This document shows, piece after piece, positions 5,546 through 14,539 of a stretch of DNA of 24,048 bases (position 1 is the first letter of the stretch; each line of letters opens with the position of its first letter). The stretch is from Methanobacteriota archaeon (GTDB taxonomy: Archaea > Thermoplasmatota > Poseidoniia > Poseidoniales > Thalassarchaeaceae). The DNA lies in assembly GCA_002720055.1 (NCBI GenBank), contig PBGH01000001.1, positions 1-24,048 on the forward strand, read 5' to 3'. A program made the position numbers and the translations under genes. The notes beneath the pieces are model-generated. The model had not been told where the DNA came from, did no database searches, and worked only from the letters and a program-made list of their open reading frames with translations.

Positions 5546-7810
5546 TCAATTAGTAGCATTATGCAGTCTGAAGATTCTATCTCTTAGTCTAGCTGCTCTT
5601 TCGAAGTCAAGCCTATCCGCAGCCTGTCTCATTTCTAGCTCCAATCTTTCAATCAACTCACTCTCTCTATCTTTATTGGGTTCGTCAAGTTCTTCTACCC
5701 AATCGGGTTGACTGATGTTCTCCAGAACCGAATCTGAGGTATTCCATACTCCTGCACCTAATCCAAATTTCTGAGCTAAGCTATCGAGACCCCTCTTTCC
5801 TGGTGGCTTGGCAACCATTCTTTTTCCACCACTTTCTCCAGTTCCCGCCACCCCAGACAACAGCTCTTCAATTTCTGCACCCATTACTGGAAGTGCCTTT
5901 TCAATTGTCTTGGGCACTATTCTATTCCCATCATTATATTCCTCTTGCATCTTCCTTCTTCGTACTGTTTGGCTAATTGCGGCTTCCATAGATGGAGAGA
6001 CAGAGTCGCCATAGAGAATCACTGATCCGTTAGAATTCCTGGAGGCTCTTCCTATGGTCTGAAGAAGAGACCTTTCGTTCCTGAGAAATCCCTGTTTGTC
6101 TGCGTCGAAAATAGCTACTAATGACACCTCTGGAATATCAAGACCTTCTCTTAGAAGATTGATGCCTACTATTACGTCAATAAATCCTAATCTGAGAGCT
6201 TTGATTATTTCGGTCCTTTCCAATGTGTCAATCTCACTATGCAGATAGTGAGCCTTTACCCCCATCCGTTCGAGATATTCTGACACTTCTTCAGCGAATT
6301 TAATTGTCATAACAGTAACTAGAACTCTCTCCCCTAGTTCCACTCTATTGCTAATCTCGCTTAGGAGATCTTGGACCTGACCCTCAGTACTTCTAACTTC
6401 AATTTTCGGATCCAGTAACCCTGTCGGTCTAATTTCCATCTTAGAAATGCCGTTAATTTCTCCAAGTATCTCTTCTAAGCTATTTTTTGTCTTTGATTTG
6501 CTATATTCAGACTTCTTAGCCCCTCCGCCACCGTCAACATGCATCAGCCCTTCGGGAATTTTCTGACCTGTTACCTCTGCTAAATGTCTAAGCTCTCTTT
6601 CACCAGGTGTGGCACTGACGTATAGCATCTGAGGAACTAACTCTTGGAACTCATCAATCCTTAATGGGCGATTATCGTAAGCAGAAGGTAAACGAAACCC
6701 ATGATCTACAAGATTCTTTTTTCTGGAAAAATCCCCCCCATACATCCCACCTACTTGTGGAAGAGTCACATGTGACTCATCCATAATGACAAGATATCTC
6801 TCAGAACCTCCTCGGAACTGTTCAGCATTTTTCGCAAAGAAGTCTAGAAGACAATATGACCGCTCCCCTCTTTTTCTTCCATCGAAGTGCATAGAGTAGT
6901 TTTCTACCCCCTTGCAAGAACCCACTTCATCTAGCATTTCCAAATCAAATCTTGTTCGCTGCTCTAGACGATGGGCCTCTAATCCACCATCCTTTGATTC
7001 AAACCACTCAACTCTCTTTTCCAACTCTTTCTCTATATCTTCAACAGCTTTGTTGAATCGATCCTCACTAGTCATGTAGAACTCTCTTGGATGTATCCAT
7101 GCTTCTTCAAAATCATCCAGAGGCTCCCACGAAATTGCTTCACAGACTTGGATTCTTTCTATTCCGTCCCATCCAAACTTAATTCTAATTGGATCGTCTC
7201 TACTGGGCATCCAGATATCAAGAACTTCTCCTCTTAGACGAACATCGCCCCTTACTATTCCTCCCGTCGTTCTTCTATATTGCAGGTCAACAAGCTTCCT
7301 AACTATTTCCTGAGGATCTGATTTTTGACCTATATGGAGCCTTAGATGGTTCTGCTGGAAAACCTCTGGAGGATTTAATCCATATATTGCAGAAACCGTA
7401 CCTACAGTAATTACATCAGGACGAGAAACTAGTGAGGCTACCGTGGAGAACCTCTCTTGTTCGATCCTCTCATTCATCTGAAGCTCCTTATCGATATACA
7501 AATCTCTTCCAGGAATGTAAGCTTCAGGTTGATAATAGTCGTAGTAGCTGACGAAGTACTCAACAGAATTCTCTGGAAATAGACCCGACATCTCCTGCCA
7601 TATTTGACGCGCGAGAGTCTTATTGTGTGATAGAATCAGTGTTGGCCGTTGAACTCTCTCAATTATCTTGGCCATGGCAAAAGTCTTACCCGAACCAGTG
7701 ACTCCTAGGAGGACACATCTTTCCTGTCCATTGTTTAATTGACTGACTAGCTTATCTATGGCTTGCTCCTGATCTCCGGCCGTATCGTATTCTGAGTGAA
7801 GTCTAAACAT
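5546..7810 (-). CDS. uvrB: UvrABC system helicase-like subunit UvrB
   Basis: Damage-verification subunit of bacterial-type nucleotide excision repair. At 754 residues it is about 80 longer than E. coli UvrB. In order: Walker A GVTGSGKT (36-43), the beta-hairpin region YYDYYQPEAYIPGRDLYIDK, a DESH Walker B box, YVSATPG, IRPTGLLDP, GINLLREGLDIPEVSLV, QTIGRASRN and a C-terminal UVR motif (RLDFERAARLRDRIF) that contacts UvrC. Roughly 40 extra residues, glycine- and lysine-rich, follow SATPG, and the linker before the UVR motif is also long. The ATG at 7810 has a GAGGT SD that overlaps the ubiA stop codon, so translation is probably coupled. UvrA and UvrC are not in this window. Confidence 0.97.
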   Translation of the reverse strand: MFRLHSEYDTAGDQEQAIDKLVSQLNNGQERCVLLGVTGSGKTFAMAKIIERVQRPTLILSHNKTLARQIWQEMSGLFPENSVEYFVSYYDYYQPEAYIPGRDLYIDKELQMNERIEQERFSTVASLVSRPDVITVGTVSAIYGLNPPEVFQQNHLRLHIGQKSDPQEIVRKLVDLQYRRTTGGIVRGDVRLRGEVLDIWMPSRDDPIRIKFGWDGIERIQVCEAISWEPLDDFEEAWIHPREFYMTSEDRFNKAVEDIEKELEKRVEWFESKDGGLEAHRLEQRTRFDLEMLDEVGSCKGVENYSMHFDGRKRGERSYCLLDFFAKNAEQFRGGSERYLVIMDESHVTLPQVGGMYGGDFSRKKNLVDHGFRLPSAYDNRPLRIDEFQELVPQMLYVSATPGERELRHLAEVTGQKIPEGLMHVDGGGGAKKSEYSKSKTKNSLEEILGEINGISKMEIRPTGLLDPKIEVRSTEGQVQDLLSEISNRVELGERVLVTVMTIKFAEEVSEYLERMGVKAHYLHSEIDTLERTEIIKALRLGFIDVIVGINLLREGLDIPEVSLVAIFDADKQGFLRNERSLLQTIGRASRNSNGSVILYGDSVSPSMEAAISQTVRRRKMQEEYNDGNRIVPKTIEKALPVMGAEIEELLSGVAGTGESGGKRMVAKPPGKRGLDSLAQKFGLGAGVWNTSDSVLENISQPDWVEELDEPNKDRESELIERLELEMRQAADRLDFERAARLRDRIFRLHNATN

Positions 7811-7819
7811 AGCAATACC

Positions 7820-8776
7820 TCAATTGGAAAAATCTTCATGTTGGAAGTCTACAAATCCTATGCTGACAAGTAGTACCCAACCAGTTAACATCGAACTTCG
7901 GAATAGTAGTTTCTGAAAACTCTCCATAGCTTCATCAGACTCAGAAGAACTTCTGGAAATATTGTTCATAACAAAAATATTCACAATTGACATTAGTAAC
8001 ACTGCTGGAATCCATGATGTTGAGCGAAAGCTTCTGTAATCTGTGAACTGATGCATTCCAGTCAGAAGAAAACAAAGCATCCAACCTAGGGTAAGGAAAA
8101 TACTCAATTTTCTAGTCGCATCCTCTCCAAAACTTGCCGGAAAGGAATGAATACCCTGCTTTCTATCAATTTCTTTATCCATTAGAGCATAATTGATATC
8201 GAAAGCAGATATCCAAAGTGCCACTCCTAGTGAAATGAAGAAAACCTCTGGGAACCAAAGAAACTGCGTCCCAGCGCCGATTCCTCCAGTCAACGCCCCC
8301 CATCCATGAGTATCAGCTGCTATTGCTAACCATGCCCCTGCGGGGGCTAGAGCCAAACAAAGACCAATCCAGAAGTGACAAATCCAAGAAAACCTCTTGG
8401 TGTAGGGGTATATTGCAAATGCTATAACTGGTAACCAAGACATCATCAGTGCAACTTTGTTTAATCTCCATGCAGAGAAGAGAAGTGTAGAGAGAAATAC
8501 TGAGGCCAGTAACCATGCCGTTCCAATTGACATTGTTCCAGAGGGAAGATGTCTACTTGCAGTCCTTGGGTTATCGGCATCAATATCTCGGTCGACAATT
8601 CTGTTAAGTGCCATAGCTAGACCTCTAGCACCCACTGCTGCTAGAATAATCCAGAAAATATCCATAGTCTCCGAACCAAAACTGTGATCTGCCAGTATGA
8701 AGCCAATCAATACGAAAGGAAGAGAGAATAGGGTATGCTCGACCTTAACGAATTCTAGTATCTCTCTAAATCCCAT
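7820..8776 (-). CDS. ubiA: UbiA-family prenyltransferase
   Basis: Integral membrane enzyme that attaches a polyprenyl chain to an aromatic acceptor, here probably a quinone precursor. About 318 residues with eight to nine hydrophobic helices. The first Mg-pyrophosphate motif is NRIVDRDID (Asn58, Asp62, Asp66). The second is YALMDKEID (Tyr196, Asp200, Asp204). The start at 8776 is chosen because GAGAGG lies seven bases upstream and the ATG begins one base after the ubiD stop (TGAAATG). A longer frame from 8803 would overlap ubiD. Downstream, its own stop sits inside the uvrB SD. The partner UbiD favours menaquinone or ubiquinone-type synthesis over haem or lipid UbiA relatives; the true acceptor is an inference. 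Confidence 0.92.
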   Translation of the reverse strand: MGFREILEFVKVEHTLFSLPFVLIGFILADHSFGSETMDIFWIILAAVGARGLAMALNRIVDRDIDADNPRTASRHLPSGTMSIGTAWLLASVFLSTLLFSAWRLNKVALMMSWLPVIAFAIYPYTKRFSWICHFWIGLCLALAPAGAWLAIAADTHGWGALTGGIGAGTQFLWFPEVFFISLGVALWISAFDINYALMDKEIDRKQGIHSFPASFGEDATRKLSIFLTLGWMLCFLLTGMHQFTDYRSFRSTSWIPAVLLMSIVNIFVMNNISRSSSESDEAMESFQKLLFRSSMLTGWVLLVSIGFVDFQHEDFSN

Positions 8777-8777
8777 T

Positions 8778-10715
8778 TCATAACCTCTCTGAAAGCCATG
8801 CATCTACTCGTCTAACTAATTCTGGATCATGTAGGGTAACAGCAGGCCATCTTCGAACAGGAAGTGGCCCCTCAGAAGATGGAATCGGGGCGGTTGCATC
8901 CCACGCAACTCTAGTTCTATCACCGTCAAAGTGTAGATCCCTACCTACATCGAATCTACAAAAAAGCTGCCATAGAAGTCTTCTTTTCCAATCCTCAGCT
9001 TCAAGATTTGCATCGGAGTCAGTTATGAATAGCCATTTCAAATCTTTTGAAGATTCTAGACTCCAAATAGAGTCAATTATCTTCGACATTCTTTCACGTT
9101 GATTAAGCGCTAATTTCTCATTAGGCTCTTCCATGCTTATCTCCGGCTTTGGTCCGCCTTCTGCTTCTGTAGTAATTACCATAATTGAGGGTCTAAGCAT
9201 CCTAGATTGAATCACACCTTCTATTGCGGAAACTGAAATTTCCAAAGATTCGGCTACTCCCTTATTTTCTATATTTTTTATCGGATCTCCAGCTACAGGT
9301 TCGGTCGCATCAATTATCAATTTGTCATGAATATTCTCCCAAGGTGAGGTATGAGCAAGTGAGTCTGCCACCATTCCCTCTAGAATTATTATATCTTTAT
9401 CAATCACTACCTTGTTATCCAAAACGTCTAGAAGAGCATCCAGATCCTTAACAGGATGGTTATCATCTACTACTACTATCACCTTCAGGAACATCATCTG
9501 TCCTGCTCCCAATAGTCCCAAAGCCGTCTTCCTAGCTTGACGAGGAAACCTTTGTTTTGAGGAAATTATCGCAAGATTATGAAAACCAGTCTCTAAGGGG
9601 AGAAATGTGTCAATAACATCTCTGTGTTGGAATTTTAGTACAGGTAGAAGAGCATCCCCTATTGCTTCTCCTAAGTAACCGTCTTCCATGGGGGGAATAC
9701 CAACAATTGTCATAGGTACTGCAGGATCCTTTCTATGAGTGATGGCTGTAACATGCATTACCGGATAGTGGTCTTCAAGAGAGTAGTGTCCAAAGTGATC
9801 TCCAAATGGGCCTTCTAACCTAGTCTCTCCTGGGACTGTATACCCCTCAATCACAAAGTCACATTCTGCCGGAATCCATAGATCATTAGAAACACATTTA
9901 CTAATCTTCAACCTTCTTCCGCTAATTAACCCAGCGAATTCATACTCAGATAGATTGTCTGGTAGCGGAGAAATAGAGCTAAAGATTACTTGAGGGGGCC
10001 CTCCTAGACATATAGCCACTGGCATCCTTTCTCTGGAAGATTCCGCATGATCAGCACCATGTTTGTGTTTTTGCCAGTGTAGTCCGACTTCTTTTGGTCC
10101 GAAAACTTGACTCCTGTACATGCCCATATTATGAGTCCCAGTCAATGGATCCCTGGTTACAACAAGGGGTAGGGTCATGAAAGGCCCTCCATCTTGAGGC
10201 CAAGTAGTAGGAATGGGTAGTTTTGTTACATCAGGATCTTCGATTCTTATTTGCTGACATTTACCTTTGGAAACCCTGCGAGGCGCCATAGAGATACCTT
10301 GTCTTAACAGACCAATCCCTTTCCAAGGCTTCTTCAGAATCTCCCCAATGTCTGGCTTCATTAGTCCAACCATCATTTCTCCAATCTCCTTTGGTTTCTC
10401 AACCCCTAGTGCTAGATTTGTTCTTTCTCTAGTCCCGAATAGATTCATCACTAGTGGAAATCTACTGATATCCCCATCACTCAATCTTGGCTGATCAAAT
10501 ATCACTGCAGGCCCACCTCTCTTGACAAGTCTGTCTGCAATACAGCCAGCTTCGAATTTTAGGTCAACGGGATGACTTACTCTGAGCAGCTCTCCTCTCT
10601 TCTCCAAGGCCCTCATGAACTCATCGAGACTCCTCCATCCCATGTCCATTCGTGTAGCTTCTAACATGAGAAGGTTCGCTCTTTCAGAGCTCGACAAACC
10701 GACGGTTTCTTTCAT
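8778..10715 (-). CDS. ubiD: UbiD-family prenylated-FMN decarboxylase
   Basis: Predicted to decarboxylate the prenylated aromatic acid made by the neighbouring UbiA-type enzyme, using prenylated FMN supplied by a UbiX protein not seen here. 645 residues from the ATG at 10715, against roughly 490 for E. coli UbiD; the surplus is mostly the C-terminal ~150 residues. The catalytic Arg-Glu-Glu/Asp set is visible as Arg201 (NMGMYRSQV), Glu301 and Asp306 (EGPFGDHFGHYS). The start is uncertain: ATGs at 10667, 10649 and 10643 also fit, and the 10715 start leaves only 20 bases to the divergent reductase gene. It is the first gene of the four-gene run ending with dys. Confidence 0.92.
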   Translation of the reverse strand: MKETVGLSSSERANLLMLEATRMDMGWRSLDEFMRALEKRGELLRVSHPVDLKFEAGCIADRLVKRGGPAVIFDQPRLSDGDISRFPLVMNLFGTRERTNLALGVEKPKEIGEMMVGLMKPDIGEILKKPWKGIGLLRQGISMAPRRVSKGKCQQIRIEDPDVTKLPIPTTWPQDGGPFMTLPLVVTRDPLTGTHNMGMYRSQVFGPKEVGLHWQKHKHGADHAESSRERMPVAICLGGPPQVIFSSISPLPDNLSEYEFAGLISGRRLKISKCVSNDLWIPAECDFVIEGYTVPGETRLEGPFGDHFGHYSLEDHYPVMHVTAITHRKDPAVPMTIVGIPPMEDGYLGEAIGDALLPVLKFQHRDVIDTFLPLETGFHNLAIISSKQRFPRQARKTALGLLGAGQMMFLKVIVVVDDNHPVKDLDALLDVLDNKVVIDKDIIILEGMVADSLAHTSPWENIHDKLIIDATEPVAGDPIKNIENKGVAESLEISVSAIEGVIQSRMLRPSIMVITTEAEGGPKPEISMEEPNEKLALNQRERMSKIIDSIWSLESSKDLKWLFITDSDANLEAEDWKRRLLWQLFCRFDVGRDLHFDGDRTRVAWDATAPIPSSEGPLPVRRWPAVTLHDPELVRRVDAWLSERL

Positions 10716-10735
10716 GGGAACTCTACCGATGATGC

Positions 10736-11980
10736 GTGGGTGGTGGAGTAGCGACGTGCGATGTGCTGGTCATAGGGGCAGGACCAGGAGGGGGAAATGC
10801 TGCTTTACAATGCGCCAGAGAGGGCCTATCTACGATTATAATTGAAGATCACCACGAAGTCGGGACCCCTGTTCACTGTGGAGAATGCATATCAGAGATT
10901 GCTTGCCAGAATCTAGATTTAAATCTCCCAGATGAGGTAATTAGTAAGAGAGTTAAGGGAATAAGGGTAATTTTTCCAGATGGAACTGAGAAGTGCTTGA
11001 CTGAGGAGGGCTACGTCCTAGAGAAGCACCTATTTGAGAGGTGGATTACAGAAGAGGCGATCTCCGAAGGAGCTAGCCTTCATTTAGGACACAAACTAAG
11101 ATCGATGGAAAAAATGGAAAAAGAGACCTTTGAAGGCTGGATGTGTGATGGGAAGGGCGATCAGTTTCCTATCCATGCTAAGATTGTTATCGATGCTTCC
11201 GGAGTCGCTGCAGTTTGCTCAAAATTGGTTAAGTTAGAAAATGAACAGCCACTTAACAGCAAGGGAAAAGTTGTGGCAGGGATGCAGTATGAACTAACTG
11301 ACGTCCCTACAGATGGTTACTTGGATTTCTACATATGGCCAGAATATGCTGAGAAAGGATATCTCTGGATGATTCCAAAGTGTGATGGTAGGGCAAATGT
11401 CGGATTAGTGACTGAAGACAAGCCCAGAGCCAAGAAGGCACTGGATGAGTTTATTTCTAGCACCCATTTCAGTGACTCGGATCAAACTCTTCCCCCTTGG
11501 AAAGAGAGAGGAAGTCCGGCATTCGGAGGAACTATACCAATTTCAGGACCCTTTGAGAATACTCACTATGATGGACTAATGCTGGTGGGGGATGCTGCAG
11601 GTTTCACATCTCCATTATTCGAAGGAGGATCACATCTGGCTCTGAAATCAGCAGTTTTTGCAGCGAAAACTGCAGCGAAGTCCATATCTGAAGGAGACTA
11701 CAGCTCTCAAAGATTATCGCATTATACCAGGCTATGGAAGAAAGAATTCCCTCCATACGATAAGATTCTGAGAGGAAAGAGTGCATTGTTCGATCTTTCA
11801 GACGAAGAGATGTCTGTTATGGCAAAATGCTTCCCGAATGAGATGTCAAGTATGGGGATATCAGGAAAGGCCATGGTTGGAATCAGGCTATTACTAAGAA
11901 AACCAGGATTATACTCAAAGAAAATCATCCCTGCTATGCTTGCATTCGGATATAGTAGAGCCAAGTACTATGGATGGTAA
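10736..11980 (+). CDS. Geranylgeranyl reductase family flavoprotein
   Basis: FAD-dependent reductase of isoprenoid double bonds. In archaea these enzymes saturate the geranylgeranyl chains of membrane ether lipids, and some paralogues reduce quinone side chains. 414 residues: FAD Rossmann motif VIGAGPGGG (12-20), the PVHCGECISE segment with the conserved cysteine, GYLWMIPK equivalent to the family's YxWxFP substrate motif, and the second FAD motif LVGDAAGF followed by FEGG. The annotated start is a GTG at 10736 with no visible SD; a leaderless start is possible. Divergent from ubiD by 20 bases and 40 bases upstream of the ccmF-like start, so a role in quinone saturation is as credible as one in lipid saturation. 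Confidence 0.9.
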   Translation: MGGGVATCDVLVIGAGPGGGNAALQCAREGLSTIIIEDHHEVGTPVHCGECISEIACQNLDLNLPDEVISKRVKGIRVIFPDGTEKCLTEEGYVLEKHLFERWITEEAISEGASLHLGHKLRSMEKMEKETFEGWMCDGKGDQFPIHAKIVIDASGVAAVCSKLVKLENEQPLNSKGKVVAGMQYELTDVPTDGYLDFYIWPEYAEKGYLWMIPKCDGRANVGLVTEDKPRAKKALDEFISSTHFSDSDQTLPPWKERGSPAFGGTIPISGPFENTHYDGLMLVGDAAGFTSPLFEGGSHLALKSAVFAAKTAAKSISEGDYSSQRLSHYTRLWKKEFPPYDKILRGKSALFDLSDEEMSVMAKCFPNEMSSMGISGKAMVGIRLLLRKPGLYSKKIIPAMLAFGYSRAKYYGW

Positions 11981-12020
11981 ACACGATTTATAGTAGATCG
12001 AAGTATTGCAGGTGGTAGAC

Positions 12021-14396
12021 ATGCTCAATATCATCGGGACCATAACCCTCTTCCTAGCACTGGGAATCAGTATTCTCTCAGCAATAAGAATAAATTCAAC
12101 AAATATCCAACCAATAAGAATCATTTCAGCAATATTCCAATGCGCACCCTTCCTCATCCTAACTTTCTGTTTCCTTATTGAAGATACCTCTAATCAGTTA
12201 GTTTCTCAATATGTAGGCGAAGGACTCCCCATATTCTACAGGATTTCCGCAGTTTGGGGAAGTCGGGTCGGCCCTATACTGATGTGGGCATCAATCATGG
12301 CAATAATTACCTTGATTATGTCAGGACAAAAGGACACTTCTAACTACACTATTCAGATTATGCATTCATGGATAACCATATTATTCTTAGTTTCACTTTT
12401 CTTGGATCCATTCTCTGCATCTGACCCAGGATCTAGAAGAGGTGAGATAAGTCCACTATTGCAAACTGATTTGATGGTAATCCATCCACCGGTAGTTTTC
12501 TTGTACTATTCTCTTTGTTTAGCTACAGCAACGATCGCAGTTTCTGGAGTGATTAGAACTGAAACTCCAGAGAAAATCCACTCCTCAATGATTCAATGGG
12601 CGAGATATTCATTATTAGCAGGTTCAGTTGGAATTGGCCTAGGAGGACTTTGGGCGTATACTGTACTTGATTGGGGGGGATACTGGGCTTGGGATCCAGT
12701 GGAAACAGGTTCACTACTTCCATGGCTAGCACTCTTGGGCATATTACATGCTCGAGCAAGGAGCTCTTCACTTCGACCATTCTCCTATACCCCTGCTCTG
12801 GCTATGATTTCAGGTGCTCTTGTTTTTCATGCCACTTTGGTAACCAGAGCAAATGGAGTCTGGGCATCAGTCCATGCATTTGTTGGTGATGGGGAGAACT
12901 CATTGCCCAGAGATCCGTATATCCGAGTTGTAGAGATTATTGATTTCAGTGCTATTGGTTTTGAGATTTTGACTTACCTTGTGGCCGTCGTGGGCCTTCT
13001 TTCTCTATCTTTTATTCACCTGATCAGAGAACAGTTGAGTGAGATAGGAGAGAGAGGCTCTAGGACCTTTTTTGATAAAAACAAAACTTTGTCAGTTTTG
13101 ATTCTCGTTTACTTTACACTGGTATCCTTGTGGATCGGATCTTCTTTCGTCATCTTTTTTGGTCTTTCAATTCTTATGATGTTAGTATTTGGTGATGCAG
13201 AAAAACCATCCACTCATTGGGTTTCTTTAGGTGTAATTTTGATGCTTTTCTCAAGTTGGGCATGGATTACGGAGTGGTATCAATCTCTGGCTGGTATAGG
13301 TCCGTTCCTCTTAATTTGGATTATTCCTGAAGAAGATAAGGAAGAATTATCATGGATTTGGAAAACCATGACTAACCCCATTTCTAGATACAAACTCTCA
13401 AGGTCGTTTCCTTGGTATCTTTCAATAGTATTCTTACTTCTAACTTGGATACTGCTTACAGTTGAGATAGATGGAACAAATATCGCTGCACACGAGTACT
13501 ATGGAGCACCTCTGATTTCTTTGTTGGCAGTGGGATTAGCCCTATATTCCTGGGGTAACCACGTATCAGGAAGATTGGGACTGATATATTTGGTAATTGC
13601 AACGATTATTTCTGTTGTATCAGCCATCTTCTCTGACTCAATAAATCTCCCAGGAAATCCCAATCTCCCCATTACGGACAACATCTCAAGAGGCAATCTA
13701 TCGGTGTTCATACTTACTTGGCTTTTCTTTGCTTTGCCAGCAACTTTAGTTAGACTATGGAAGAGTGCTAGGAAACGAATACTTTTTTCTGGAAGGGACT
13801 CCATGGTAGTTGTACCAAAAACGAGATTACTAGGAACACATTTAGCTCATGCTGGTGTCCTGATTCTCCTAATTGGCCATGTTCTGACAACTACTCTGGT
13901 GGACCGTTCTGATCCTTCTAATTTCATTACGCTGAAAAAGAACTCACCTACGGAGTATAGGGGAATGGATTTTGTCTTTACTGAGATAGAACTCATTTCT
14001 CCAGATGATGACTCATATGAATATCAAATAGCAGATGGATACGTTGGAGTAGTAATTGAGGTAAGGGAAGGAAATGAATTGTTAGGAGAACTCAGACCTG
14101 GGGTGCTTAGGTTTGATACAACTTCACAAATTATACCTCGATCCGAAGTTGATAGGATGAGTACAATGACTGGTGACACTATAGCTATCTTAGATCTTCT
14201 TCAGTCAGGAGAATTACTTTCCTCAATGATCTTGTCTCAAACTGATCCTTCAAGACTAGGGGAGATAGAGGAAGTAAGAGTTACAATCCATCATTTGCCT
14301 GGTAGCCATCTGGTTTGGATTGGATGGATACTAATCATTTTAGGAAGTATTTTTTCCTCAAAAAATCCCTATAGATCTGATGAATCAGAGGAATAG
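12021..14396 (+). CDS. ccmF: CcmF/CcsA-type cytochrome c assembly protein
   Basis: Polytopic membrane protein of the haem-lyase class that presents haem to apocytochrome c on the outer face. About 791 residues with roughly fifteen hydrophobic helices. The haem-handling WWD signature is WGGYWAWDPVETG, starting at Trp218. A conserved H-A-G segment (GTHLAHAGVLIL) lies late in the protein, followed by a large outside domain of about 150 residues and a final helix, the arrangement of CcmF. The start at 12021 is set by GGTGG five bases upstream; an in-frame TTG at 12006 lacks one. A TATA-like TTTATAG lies at 11988. No other ccm gene (ccmA-E, H) occurs in the window. Confidence 0.9.
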   Translation: MLNIIGTITLFLALGISILSAIRINSTNIQPIRIISAIFQCAPFLILTFCFLIEDTSNQLVSQYVGEGLPIFYRISAVWGSRVGPILMWASIMAIITLIMSGQKDTSNYTIQIMHSWITILFLVSLFLDPFSASDPGSRRGEISPLLQTDLMVIHPPVVFLYYSLCLATATIAVSGVIRTETPEKIHSSMIQWARYSLLAGSVGIGLGGLWAYTVLDWGGYWAWDPVETGSLLPWLALLGILHARARSSSLRPFSYTPALAMISGALVFHATLVTRANGVWASVHAFVGDGENSLPRDPYIRVVEIIDFSAIGFEILTYLVAVVGLLSLSFIHLIREQLSEIGERGSRTFFDKNKTLSVLILVYFTLVSLWIGSSFVIFFGLSILMMLVFGDAEKPSTHWVSLGVILMLFSSWAWITEWYQSLAGIGPFLLIWIIPEEDKEELSWIWKTMTNPISRYKLSRSFPWYLSIVFLLLTWILLTVEIDGTNIAAHEYYGAPLISLLAVGLALYSWGNHVSGRLGLIYLVIATIISVVSAIFSDSINLPGNPNLPITDNISRGNLSVFILTWLFFALPATLVRLWKSARKRILFSGRDSMVVVPKTRLLGTHLAHAGVLILLIGHVLTTTLVDRSDPSNFITLKKNSPTEYRGMDFVFTEIELISPDDDSYEYQIADGYVGVVIEVREGNELLGELRPGVLRFDTTSQIIPRSEVDRMSTMTGDTIAILDLLQSGELLSSMILSQTDPSRLGEIEEVRVTIHHLPGSHLVWIGWILIILGSIFSSKNPYRSDESEE

Positions 14397-14514
14397 AAAA
14401 CTTCCTAAATCGTATTTTAATTCAGAAATATACTTCTATTGTTGAGAAAAAAACACCTATCCACTTGATCCTTGGTCAATTTGCTACACCGTTTGAATGA
14501 AAAAGGAAGAGCCG

Positions 14515-14536
14515 GTCGCCAAGCCGCTGAGGTGAC
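14515..14536 (+). promoter_or_regulatory. FKBP SD within an inverted repeat
   Basis: GTCGCC (14515-14520), a ten-base loop and GGTGAC (14531-14536) can form a six-pair stem with one G-U. The second arm overlaps the SD GAGGTG (14529-14534) that serves the ATG at 14540. A TATA-like AAATATAC at 14426-14433 would give a leader of about 84 bases that includes the whole structure. Translational gating is inferred from the pairing only. Confidence 0.35.
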
Positions 14537-14539
14537 GAA

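Noticed and set aside
8774..8803. Upstream start for ubiA overlapping ubiD
   Set aside because: The ATG at 8776 has GAGAGG seven bases upstream and sits one base after the ubiD stop; the longer start has no SD.
12006..12020. TTG start five codons upstream in ccmF
   Set aside because: It would place the GGTGG SD inside the coding region; the ATG at 12021 is correctly spaced.
13499..13804. 101-residue minus-strand ORF inside ccmF
   Set aside because: Antisense to conserved membrane helices; no recognisable features and no promoter.
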